Shown: positions 36,114-44,655 of the stretch, piece after piece
How positions within the stretch are numbered: the first letter of the stretch is position 1
How the letters are laid out: each line of letters starts with the position of its first letter
From: JBFHIZ01 sp041596215
GTDB taxonomy: Bacteria; Bacillota; Clostridia; Lachnospirales; Lachnospiraceae
DNA: 64,000 nucleotides
Assembly (NCBI GenBank): GCA_041596215.1
Contig: JBFHIZ010000002.1
Location: 1-64,000, forward strand
Direction of reading: 5' to 3'
Translations under genes and position numbers: made by a program
The notes under the pieces: model-generated
Told to the model about the DNA's origin: nothing
Databases searched by the model: none
The model's input: only the letters and a program-made list of their open reading frames with translations

Positions 36114-36821
36114 CTAATCTCTGCTTGATCGATTTCCAAATAATAATACAAATCTTAATAATTGCATCAAAGAACTTGCTGCTGCTGCAACATAGGTTAA
36201 TGCTGCTGCTTTGAGCACTTTCTTTCCTAATTTCAATTCCTCATCTTTTAAAATTCCTAATCCTGTTAATTCCTCAATGCCTCTTGCAGAAGCATTAAAT
36301 TCAACAGGCAACGTAACCAATTGAAATAACACTGCTATTGCAAAAACCCAAATACCAATCTCTATCAATAATGCGTTATAACTTAAAATGATGCCAAGAA
36401 TAATAATTGGAATCCCTAACTTAGAACCAAAATTAGCAAAAGGAACCAAGTACGTTCTAATGCTTAACGGCGCGTAATTTTTTTCGTGTTGTAAAGCATG
36501 CCCACATTCATGTGCAGCTACTGACACAGCAGAAATGGAATTCTTATCATACGTTGCTTCACTTAACGCAAGCGTTTTATTTTGTGGACTATAATGATCC
36601 GTTAAATTACCAGATGTTCGAATAATCTGCACATCAAACAAACCCTTTGCTCTTAAGATTCGTTCCGCTGCTTGGGCACCCGTCATTCCATTTGCATTTC
36701 TTATTTTCGCATATTTATTAAATGTACTTTTGACTCTTGCCGAAGCAATCATCGTTAGAATTGCACCAATGATTACTAAAAAATAAGTCCAATCATAAAA
36801 ATAAAATCCTGTATCTTGCAT
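36114..36821 (-). CDS. yugP: YugP-family membrane zinc metallopeptidase
   Basis: A 235-residue membrane protein with the zinc motif HECGHALQH (about residue 108) and several hydrophobic helices at the C-terminus. YugP/DUF neutral zinc peptidases are widespread in Firmicutes between fmt and rsmB; the substrate is unknown. Confidence 0.92.
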   Translation of the reverse strand: MQDTGFYFYDWTYFLVIIGAILTMIASARVKSTFNKYAKIRNANGMTGAQAAERILRAKGLFDVQIIRTSGNLTDHYSPQNKTLALSEATYDKNSISAVSVAAHECGHALQHEKNYAPLSIRTYLVPFANFGSKLGIPIIILGIILSYNALLIEIGIWVFAIAVLFQLVTLPVEFNASARGIEELTGLGILKDEELKLGKKVLKAAALTYVAAAASSLMQLLRFVLLFGNRSSRD

Positions 36822-36833
36822 AATCGTCCTCTC

Positions 36834-37763
36834 TTATATTAAATATTCACCTTGTGTTATCTTGTTTCCAAGCAAAAAACTTTGTACAGACATCTTTTTC
36901 TTTCCTTCTAATTGAACCATTACAATACTTATCTGACCATCTCCCGTATTTACAATAAACGAATCTTTCTTTACTTCGCTAATCGTACCAGGTTTTCCAT
37001 CCGCTTTCGTATCTAACAGTTTGCACTCCCAGATTTTCATTTTTTTCCCTTGATAACTTGTATATGCACTAGGCCATGAATTCATACCTCGAACCAACCG
37101 ATGAATTTTTCTTGCCGAATCACTCCATACAATTGCTCCCATTTCTTTTGTCAACATTTTTGCATATGCCGTTGTTGATTCTCCTTGCTTTATCGCTTTA
37201 AGTATTCCTTGTTCTAGCTTTCCAATTGCTTCTACAATGAGTTCTGCTCCCAGCATGCTTAATCTATCATGTAAAGAATCCGCAGTTTCTTCTTCCGATA
37301 TGGTAAGTTCTTTTTTTAACAACATATCTCCCGTATCCAACCCTTGATCCATCTGCATAATTGTGATGCCTGTTGTTTTTTCTCCATTTAAAATAGCCCA
37401 TTGTATGGGAGCTGCTCCGCGATATTTCGGCAATAATGACGCATGAATATTTAGACATCCATAAGGGGGCATATCTAAAATCTCTTTTGTTAATATTTGA
37501 CCAAATGCAGCGACAACAAATATATCCGCGTTTTGTTCCTTTAATTTTTCTACTGCACTTTCTTCTTTTATTTTCTCAGGTTGAAACACCGGAAGTCCCA
37601 AGCGCAAAGCAGCATCCTTAACCGCAGAAAATTGCATTGTCTTTCCTCTTCCTTTTGGTTTATCCGGTTGTGTTACTACCAAACAAATTTCATGTCCCTT
37701 TTGATGTAATTTTTCTAATGCCCCTACGGAAAACATAGGGGTTCCCATAAATACAATACGCAT
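36834..37763 (-). CDS. fmt: Methionyl-tRNA formyltransferase
   Basis: Formylates initiator Met-tRNA using 10-formyl-THF. The 309-residue protein has RIVFMGTPMFSVGAL, NIHASLLPKYRGAAPI and GITIMQMDQGLDTGD. Its ATG overlaps the def stop as TAATG, a coupling that ties formylation to deformylation. Confidence 0.97.
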   Translation of the reverse strand: MRIVFMGTPMFSVGALEKLHQKGHEICLVVTQPDKPKGRGKTMQFSAVKDAALRLGLPVFQPEKIKEESAVEKLKEQNADIFVVAAFGQILTKEILDMPPYGCLNIHASLLPKYRGAAPIQWAILNGEKTTGITIMQMDQGLDTGDMLLKKELTISEEETADSLHDRLSMLGAELIVEAIGKLEQGILKAIKQGESTTAYAKMLTKEMGAIVWSDSARKIHRLVRGMNSWPSAYTSYQGKKMKIWECKLLDTKADGKPGTISEVKKDSFIVNTGDGQISIVMVQLEGKKKMSVQSFLLGNKITQGEYLI

Positions 37764-38239
37764 TATATTTCCTCCACATCCTCTGTGTCCATTAATGGGC
37801 CTTCTACTTTTTCGACATATAATACACCATCCAAATGGTCTAGTTCATGACAAATTGCTCTTGCCAACAATTCCGTTCCTTCTATTTCAATCGGATTCAT
37901 ATGTTCATCTTTTGCTATGACTTTAACATAGTTTGGTCTTGTTACAATTCCAACTTTTCCAGGAACGCTTAAACAGCCTTCCTGCCCCGTTTGTTCTCCA
38001 CTTCTTTCAATAATCGTTGGATTAATAAATACATGAAGATCTTCTCCTGTTGTATCAATCACAAAGATTCTTTTCAAAACACCAACTTGTGGCGCTGCTA
38101 AGCCAACTCCATTACTTTCATACATAGTTTCTACCATGTCATGAATTAATTCCTTTACTCTTGGTGTCATTTCTTTTACTTCTTTACTTTTTTTAATTAG
38201 TACAGAGTCCCCCTGTACACGAACTTCTCTGCTTGCCAT
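37763..38239 (-). CDS. def: Peptide deformylase
   Basis: Removes the formyl group from nascent proteins. From ATG 38239 (AGGAG, five-base spacing) it has 158 residues. All three metal-site motifs are present: GVGLAAPQVG, EGCLSVPG and CHELDHLDG. An ORF continuing to 38287 lies within priA. Confidence 0.97.
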   Translation of the reverse strand: MASREVRVQGDSVLIKKSKEVKEMTPRVKELIHDMVETMYESNGVGLAAPQVGVLKRIFVIDTTGEDLHVFINPTIIERSGEQTGQEGCLSVPGKVGIVTRPNYVKVIAKDEHMNPIEIEGTELLARAICHELDHLDGVLYVEKVEGPLMDTEDVEEI

Positions 38240-38258
38240 GTTTTCTCCTCTTTCCCTT

Positions 38259-40493
38259 TTAATATACTTGGATTGGATCAAAATCAAATTGCATTAATAT
38301 ATTTTGATTCTTTCTTTCATTATACATCATTTCTATCGTTTCTTTACAAGCAATTAATGCATTTTCATCCATTGCTTTCATATAGAAACCATACCGATAA
38401 TAATCCTTTATCTTCCCAATTTGAGAACTTGATGGGCCAAGTAATATTACTTTATTTTTTTTACATAATTCTTTTATATGATTGCTTATCGTAAATATAG
38501 CATTTTTTACTTCTTCTTCTTTTTTTGACATCATTAACACGGAAATCATATGTCCAACTGGTGGATACATACACATCTGTCGATATATCATTTCTTCCTC
38601 GTAAAAATTTTCATAATCTTGATGCGAAGCATGAATAATACTGTAATGCTCTGGCTGGTATGTTTGAATCACTACTTCTCCATCTTCGATTCCTCTCCCT
38701 GCTCTTCCCGCTGCTTGCGTTAATAATTGAAAGGTTTTTTCACCCGCACGAAAATCACTTAAGGATAAAGATAAATCCGCAGCTAAGATACCCACAAGTG
38801 TCACTTTAGGAAAATCATGTCCTTTAACAATCATTTGTGTGCCTACTAAAACATCCGCTTCTTCATTTGCAAAAGAAGACAATATTTTTTCATAGGCATG
38901 CTTGTTTTTTGTGGTATCTGCATCCATTCTTAATATTTTGCTTTTTGGATACATTTCTTGCAGTTTATCTACAATTTGTTGTGTTCCTGCACGAAAACCT
39001 GAAATATATTTGGAATGACAGGTTGGGCATTCCTTTACATTTTGTGTTTCATATCCGCAGTAATGGCATACCAATTTCCCCCCTACATGCTCTGTCAATG
39101 AAACATCGCAATGCGGACATTTCATTACATGACCACATGCTCTGCAAGAGACAAATCCCGCATATCCTCTTCGATTAATAAATAACATAATTTGTTGTTT
39201 CTTATCCAAACGGTCTTTTATTTTTTCTTGTAGGAGTTCACTAAAAATGCTACGGTTCCCATTTTTTAATTCTTCTCTTAAGTCCTTAACATAAATAGCA
39301 GGTAACTTACTTCCTGCATATCTCTCGTTTAAAAAATGTCCTTCAATTCTACCCATTTTATATGCATAGTAGGTTTCTAGTGATGGCGTTGCTGAGCCCA
39401 AAATCAAAAGGGCATGCTCTTGCTTTACAATTTTTTCTGCAACTTCACGTGCATGATATTTGGGAACATTTTCACTTTTATAACTACTTTCATGCTCCTC
39501 ATCTATTATCACAATTCCAAGATTAGGAAAAGGGGTAAACAACGCCGATCTTGGTCCAATCATAATATCGACTTCCCCATGTTTTGCACGTTCCATTTGA
39601 TCAAATCGTTCTCCTTTTGAGAGTTTTGAATTCATAATAGTAACTCGATCTGCAAATCGTTCTCGAAATCGCATAACCGTCTGATAAGTAAGTGCAATTT
39701 CCGGAATTAACACAATTGCCTGTTTTCCTTCTTCAATCATCCGAGAAATCAATTCAATATAAACTTGTGTTTTCCCACTTCCTGTAATTCCTTTTATCAT
39801 ATGGATCCGTTTTTCTTGTGTATTTCTAGATCGCATGATATTTTCTACAATATTTTGCTGTTCTTCGTTTAACGTATGCTTTTTTATTACAACCGTTTTA
39901 TTTTCAAATGGATTTCGATATATCTTTTCTCCCGAAATTTTTATTACCTGATCTTTTTCAAGTGCTTGTAACGTAGACGACGAAATATTCAATATCTTCG
40001 TAATCCAAAGTTTTGGAATGCTGTTCTCTTTAATTAAACTCTTTAACACTCTAGCCTTAGCTGTAAAGTGTTTTTTTTCATATATTTTTAAAATCTCTAA
40101 AGCTTCTTCTTTAGAAAGCAACAATTCTACGGTAAATTTTTCTACTTCTTTTGTTTTGGATTTTACAGGCAATACTGTTTTTAATGCCTGAATCATAGTT
40201 GACCCATAACGTGTACGCATCCATAAAGCAAGTTTAATTAATTTTGTTTCCAATAGCACCGTATTTTCACAAACTCCTAAAATTGCTTTCATCTTATCTA
40301 ATGGAATCCTTGGCTTATCGATGTACTCCACAACAAACCCGGTACGCTCATTATCTCCACGTCCAAACGGAATTCTTACTTGGCTTCCTATTTCAACTTG
40401 TTCCAATAATTCTTCAGGAATCAGGTAGGTAAAGGGATGATCCACTTTTTCATGCTCAATATCAATAATAATATTCGCATATATATTTTTCAA
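38259..40493 (-). CDS. priA: Primosomal helicase PriA
   Basis: Restarts stalled replication forks. The 744-residue protein has an N-terminal DNA-binding domain, Walker A GITGSGKTQVY, box DEEH, a double zinc site (CRACGHVMKCPHCD, CHYCGY, CPTC) and helicase motifs GTQMIVKGHDFP and QAAGRAGRG. It is the first gene of the long run to lgt, with its own promoter. Confidence 0.97.
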   Translation of the reverse strand: MKNIYANIIIDIEHEKVDHPFTYLIPEELLEQVEIGSQVRIPFGRGDNERTGFVVEYIDKPRIPLDKMKAILGVCENTVLLETKLIKLALWMRTRYGSTMIQALKTVLPVKSKTKEVEKFTVELLLSKEEALEILKIYEKKHFTAKARVLKSLIKENSIPKLWITKILNISSSTLQALEKDQVIKISGEKIYRNPFENKTVVIKKHTLNEEQQNIVENIMRSRNTQEKRIHMIKGITGSGKTQVYIELISRMIEEGKQAIVLIPEIALTYQTVMRFRERFADRVTIMNSKLSKGERFDQMERAKHGEVDIMIGPRSALFTPFPNLGIVIIDEEHESSYKSENVPKYHAREVAEKIVKQEHALLILGSATPSLETYYAYKMGRIEGHFLNERYAGSKLPAIYVKDLREELKNGNRSIFSELLQEKIKDRLDKKQQIMLFINRRGYAGFVSCRACGHVMKCPHCDVSLTEHVGGKLVCHYCGYETQNVKECPTCHSKYISGFRAGTQQIVDKLQEMYPKSKILRMDADTTKNKHAYEKILSSFANEEADVLVGTQMIVKGHDFPKVTLVGILAADLSLSLSDFRAGEKTFQLLTQAAGRAGRGIEDGEVVIQTYQPEHYSIIHASHQDYENFYEEEMIYRQMCMYPPVGHMISVLMMSKKEEEVKNAIFTISNHIKELCKKNKVILLGPSSSQIGKIKDYYRYGFYMKAMDENALIACKETIEMMYNERKNQNILMQFDFDPIQVY

Positions 40494-40781
40494 TACATTC
40501 CCTCCCCCTCGTTTTTAATAAAAACTCATGTATAAAGATAGCATAAAAGCTCTGATTTTTCAACATATCGCCAATGTTCATAAGGTCATTTTCCTATTTT
40601 TATACGCAAGATATAATTCCTCTTATTTATCTATTTTATTTTTCTTTTTTCTTAATTTAATTGCTAATTATTTTATATTTTCAACACATTTTAAACACAT
40701 TTTCTTTGTATAGTATACATAGATAGTAAGTAACACACTATCTCCCCCCCTCATAAGAAAGAAACGGAAGAGCCTAGTTTA
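40494..40781. other. Intergenic region between recJ and priA
   Basis: About 288 bases, very AT-rich. It holds the priA promoter (40535-40563). The rest shows no ORF or RNA that I can support. Confidence 0.6.
40535..40563 (-). promoter_or_regulatory. priA promoter
   Basis: -35 TTGAAA (40563-40558), 17-base spacer, -10 TATCTT (40540-40535), 42 bases before the priA start. Confidence 0.6.
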
Positions 40782-40791
40782 CTAGGCTTTT
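40768..40791. terminator. Hairpin overlapping the recJ stop codon
   Basis: 8-bp perfect stem AGCCTAGT/ACTAGGCT with a two-base loop and G-U/A-U extensions. The recJ stop codon lies in the stem. On the minus strand the following sequence is only pyrimidine-rich, without a clean T run, so termination of recJ may be weak. Confidence 0.5.
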
Positions 40792-42578
40792 CTATTTTTT
40801 TGCTCGAATACCGATTTAAAATCTTCTAAAACAAATTGCAAGGTTTCTCTTCCTCTATATTCATTTATCATTGGATAGTATAATATATGCATATATTCTT
40901 TCTTTTCTATTTTCTCTCCTAAAAATATTTTTTCATACATGCCTTTTGGAAAACAATCCTCCATTCGTTTTTTCATCCAATCACTTCCTTTAAAACAAAT
41001 TAATTCCATGCGCTTTCCTGTTTCTTCTTCTACGATTAATTTATGTACATTCCCTTTTTCCCCAATAATTTTTCCGATAATTAATCGCATATTTTTTTTT
41101 GCAAAAAGAGGTTTTTTATTTCCCATTCCAAAAGGCTCTAATATAGAAAACTGTTTCACTCTTGCAATCGTAAAGTAAGATAACGGTAATTCCATATCAA
41201 TCGTAACGGTTTCTTGTAAATCTTCTTCTCTAAGCATACAATCATGATTTAATTGATTACGAAAAGCCTCTAAATTTTCAATTTTCATAGATAACCCGGC
41301 CGCTGCTTTATGCCCACCAAATTTATCTAGCAATTCTTTACAAGCATTCATTTTATCATACATATTATATGCTTCTATGGAACGACCAGAACCTTTTATT
41401 CCGTATTCTGTTTTCGTTAATACAAACGTAGGTTTCCAATATTTTTCACGAATTCTTCCAGCAATAATGCCTGCAATACTTTCATGACAATCTTCTAAAT
41501 AAATGACAAGCACTTGATCTTCTTCTAAATTGTTTTCTTCTATATAAGTAATTGCTTGCTCCACACCCTTTGCTGTCATCAATTTGCGCTCTTCATTCAT
41601 TATTTTTAATTCCATTGCAAATTTATTTGCCTCTTCTTTTTTAGAACTTAAGAAAAGGTTTAAAGCACGCTTTGCAGTATCTAATCTACCGGTAGCATTA
41701 ATACAAGGTCCTAAAATAAAACCAATATGATATGGAGATAATTTTTTTTCATGCAAATCACATACTTTTTTTAATTCTTGTAATCCGACATTGTTTGTCT
41801 TTTCAAGAATTTTTAATCCTTCTTTTACCACAATACGATTTTCATCCACCAATTCCATAACATCTCCGACGGTTGCAAATGCTGCAAACCCCAACAATTC
41901 ATCCAATTCTTTTTGCAGCATTCCATAGGACATAGAAAGAGCATCCATTACCTTATAAGCAATTAAGGCTCCACAAATCCCTTTATATGGGTAAGAACAA
42001 TTCTTTTGTTTTGGATTAACAATGGCATCTGCTTCTGGCAAAATATACCTTACGCCTTTAGACGAAGTCGTATAAGGAATTTCATGATGATCCGTAATTA
42101 TCACAGCTATATTTTTTTCCTTTGCCAATGCAATACTTTTTACAGCCGAAATACCATTATCACAAGTAATAATCAAATCTATTTCATCTTTTTCAGCTTC
42201 TAAAATTAATCTCTCATTTAGTCCATATCCATCTTTTATTCGTTCTGGAATACAAACATCAACATTTCCTCCAATTTGCCGAATTCCTTTGCATAAAATA
42301 TACGAAGCACATACTCCATCGATATCATAATCTCCAATTACTCGAATTTTCGCATGCTTCGTTAGTTTCTCTTTTATTATATCCACACATAATTGCATAT
42401 CTTTTAATAAAAATGGAGAATACATATCTTCTTTTCTTGCAAATAAAAAAGACGATATCTCCTTTTCCTTGTTAAATCCTCGATTTCTAATTATTCTCGC
42501 AAGAATAGGATCAATGGAAAATGTTTCACTTATTTGATTAAAATCTGCACTTTTATATTGCAACATCCACTTCGACAT
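40782..42578 (-). CDS. recJ: Single-stranded-DNA 5'-3' exonuclease RecJ
   Basis: DHH-family nuclease in recombination and repair. From ATG 42578 (AAGGAG site) it has 598 residues. Motifs are VIGDYDIDGVCASYIL, TCDNGISA, ITDHHEIP (DHH) and the DHHA1 region with FGGHKAAAGLSM. A C-terminal OB-like domain follows. It is divergent from the GntR operon. Confidence 0.95.
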   Translation of the reverse strand: MSKWMLQYKSADFNQISETFSIDPILARIIRNRGFNKEKEISSFLFARKEDMYSPFLLKDMQLCVDIIKEKLTKHAKIRVIGDYDIDGVCASYILCKGIRQIGGNVDVCIPERIKDGYGLNERLILEAEKDEIDLIITCDNGISAVKSIALAKEKNIAVIITDHHEIPYTTSSKGVRYILPEADAIVNPKQKNCSYPYKGICGALIAYKVMDALSMSYGMLQKELDELLGFAAFATVGDVMELVDENRIVVKEGLKILEKTNNVGLQELKKVCDLHEKKLSPYHIGFILGPCINATGRLDTAKRALNLFLSSKKEEANKFAMELKIMNEERKLMTAKGVEQAITYIEENNLEEDQVLVIYLEDCHESIAGIIAGRIREKYWKPTFVLTKTEYGIKGSGRSIEAYNMYDKMNACKELLDKFGGHKAAAGLSMKIENLEAFRNQLNHDCMLREEDLQETVTIDMELPLSYFTIARVKQFSILEPFGMGNKKPLFAKKNMRLIIGKIIGEKGNVHKLIVEEETGKRMELICFKGSDWMKKRMEDCFPKGMYEKIFLGEKIEKKEYMHILYYPMINEYRGRETLQFVLEDFKSVFEQKNRKA

Positions 42579-42633
42579 TTTCGTATCTCCTTTCATAAAT
42601 TTACAAAAATTATAACATATTTTCAGTAAAGTA

Positions 42634-42661
42634 TTGACATTTTCTTCTAATCATGTATTAT
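42634..42661 (+). promoter_or_regulatory. Promoter of the GntR/ABC operon
   Basis: -35 TTGACA (42634-42639), 16-base spacer, -10 TATTAT (42656-42661). The -10 overlaps the left arm of the palindrome at 42657-42686. Confidence 0.7.
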
Positions 42662-42686
42662 TGTATTATGTAGATAATACAATAAT
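42657..42686. promoter_or_regulatory. Palindromic operator of the GntR regulator
   Basis: Perfect 13-bp inverted repeat, ATTATTGTATTAT and its complement, separated by GTAG. It overlaps the -10 box and transcription start, 20 bases before the GntR start codon. This position fits autorepression by the adjacent YtrA-like protein. Confidence 0.8.
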
Positions 42687-42706
42687 GCAAAGAAAGGAAG
42701 GTAATT

Positions 42707-43075
42707 ATGGCTTGGAATCTTGATTCAGATAGACCTATTTATTCACAACTCATTGAAATCGTACAAATGCAAATCATCTCTGGCACATACAAACCAGGCG
42801 AAAAACTACCTAGCGTTCGTATCTTAGCCACTAAAGCAAGCGTAAATCCAAACACCATGCAAAAAGCTCTATCCGAGCTGGAAAAAAGTGGTCTAATTAT
42901 AACACAGCGAACCAGTGGACGATTTGTTACGGAGGATATACAAATGATACAATCTGCAAGAAAAGAATTAGCAACCATGGAAATTTCTGTATTTTTAGAA
43001 AAAATGAACAAACTAGGATTTGATAAAGAACATATTCTTTCTCTTATCCAAGATATTTTGAGGGAGGAAAAATAA
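42707..43075 (+). CDS. GntR-family transcriptional regulator, YtrA subfamily
   Basis: Short 122-residue repressor with an N-terminal winged helix (DRPIYSQLIEIVQMQIISGTY, PGEKLPSVRILATKASVNPNT, QRTSGRFV) and a brief C-terminal dimer helix. There is no ligand-binding UTRA or FadR domain. YtrA-type regulators control the ABC transporter genes that follow them; here the ATPase start overlaps this stop as TAATG. Confidence 0.92.
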   Translation: MAWNLDSDRPIYSQLIEIVQMQIISGTYKPGEKLPSVRILATKASVNPNTMQKALSELEKSGLIITQRTSGRFVTEDIQMIQSARKELATMEISVFLEKMNKLGFDKEHILSLIQDILREEK

Positions 43076-43785
43076 TGAGTTTTATGTTAGAAATAAAAAA
43101 TATATGCAAAAAATACGGCCCACAATTTTACGCTGTAAATAATTTTAATCTCACACTAGAATCCGGAAAAATCATCGGCCTACTTGGACCAAATGGAAGT
43201 GGAAAAACCACTCTAATAAAAATGATTACTGGATTGCTTCAACCTACATCTGGTGAAATATCAATTTGCGAACAACCGGTAGGCGTTGCTTCCAAAAAAT
43301 TGATTTCCTATCTTCCTGATTGCAATTATTTTAATAAAACATGGTATGTAAATGATACTCTTTCTTATTTTGAAGATTTCTATTCTGATTTTGATAAAGT
43401 ACGTGCCATTACAATGCTTAATTCTTTAAATATTCCTGGTGATATACAAATCAAAAATTTATCCAAAGGAATGGTTGAAAAACTTCAATTAATTTTAGTA
43501 ATGAGTCGAAATACAAAGTTGTATATTCTCGATGAACCACTTGCTGGTGTCGACCCAGCCGCAAGAGATTATATTCTTCATACCATTCTTACAAACTATA
43601 ATCCAGAAGCTACCATTTTGTTATCCACACACTTAATTTCAGATATTGAAAACATCTTAGATGAAGTCGTTTTTATTCAAAATGGAATGGTTCGTTTACA
43701 CGAAAGTGTGGAATCCATTCGTACAAAGCAAGGAAAATCTGTAGATACATATTTTAGGGAGGTGTTTGCATGCTATCAAAACTAA
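43075..43785 (+). CDS. ABC transporter ATPase (YtrB-like)
   Basis: A 236-residue ATPase: Walker A GLLGPNGSGKTTLIK, signature NLSKGMVEKLQL (LSKGM in place of LSGGQ) and Walker B LYILDEPLAGVDP. It pairs with the downstream permease. In B. subtilis related operons respond to cell-wall antibiotics; the substrate here is unknown. Confidence 0.92.
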   Translation: MSFMLEIKNICKKYGPQFYAVNNFNLTLESGKIIGLLGPNGSGKTTLIKMITGLLQPTSGEISICEQPVGVASKKLISYLPDCNYFNKTWYVNDTLSYFEDFYSDFDKVRAITMLNSLNIPGDIQIKNLSKGMVEKLQLILVMSRNTKLYILDEPLAGVDPAARDYILHTILTNYNPEATILLSTHLISDIENILDEVVFIQNGMVRLHESVESIRTKQGKSVDTYFREVFACYQN

Positions 43786-44594
43786 TAAAACATGAATGGA
43801 AAGCTCTTTTCAAACATAATTTAATTATATTTATCACACTATTGTCTACCACATTATTTGTTTCCTGTATTCTTATTTTTTCAGGCAGCATAGATAATTA
43901 TTCACCATTTGCTATTTTCCCTGCGGTATTTTTATACTATTTAATGATTCTTTGTGTTCCTATTGCAACACTTATTATATTTGCTATGCGATATTATAAA
44001 AGTTGCTTTGGAAATGAAGGGTATTTAACGAATACCTTACCGATAAAACCATCGACCATTGTCTTATCCAAACTAATTACTGGTGCAATATATATGTTCA
44101 TCATGACTATATTTACGCTTTTAAGTCTTGGAACGGTAATTCTTTCTTTTCTTGCTTTTTCAAAGAATTTTTCAATGAATGAACTATCCTTTCAGCTTTC
44201 TACTTTGCCAGACTTTCAAACGATAAGTAGTATTTCTTTCCCTTTCTTTTTGGTATTTATACTACTTACTTTAATTTTGTCATCTTTTTCAAGCGTCAGT
44301 ATGATTATTGGAAGTTTTTCTTTCGGAAATCTATGGAAAAAACATAAGATCCTTGGATCCATTGTAAGTTATGCTGGTATTTATTTTATCATGCAAATTT
44401 TATCTTTTTTATTTATTTTTCCATCTACCACAAAACTTTCCATGAATTTAATAAGTAATTCAGATCCATTTCTCTTTATTCATGGATATACAAAATTAAT
44501 GTTAATTTTTATTCCATCAACCTCCATTATTATTACACTTACACTTTATATAATCAGTGTACATATTTTAAAAAAGAAAATAAATTTAGATTAA
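43770..44594 (+). CDS. ABC transporter permease, six-helix
   Basis: A 274-residue hydrophobic protein with about six transmembrane helices and few motifs (MLSKLIKHEWKALF start). It overlaps the ATPase gene by 16 bases. Function is inferred only from the operon. Confidence 0.85.
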   Translation: MLSKLIKHEWKALFKHNLIIFITLLSTTLFVSCILIFSGSIDNYSPFAIFPAVFLYYLMILCVPIATLIIFAMRYYKSCFGNEGYLTNTLPIKPSTIVLSKLITGAIYMFIMTIFTLLSLGTVILSFLAFSKNFSMNELSFQLSTLPDFQTISSISFPFFLVFILLTLILSSFSSVSMIIGSFSFGNLWKKHKILGSIVSYAGIYFIMQILSFLFIFPSTTKLSMNLISNSDPFLFIHGYTKLMLIFIPSTSIIITLTLYIISVHILKKKINLD

Positions 44595-44605
44595 TATCAA
44601 CCAAA

Positions 44606-44637
44606 AAAACACCTACCATAAAAATGGTAGGTGTTTT
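44606..44637. terminator. Bidirectional terminator between the permease gene and htpG
   Basis: Perfect 14-bp stem (AAAACACCTACCAT and its complement) with a four-A loop and runs of A and T on the two sides. It serves the convergent ends at 44594 and 44656. Confidence 0.92.
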
Positions 44638-44655
44638 CTTTTTTATAAAAACAAG

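Noticed and set aside
38240..38287. Longer peptide deformylase start
   Set aside because: It lies inside priA, and ATG 38239 has a perfect AGGAG.
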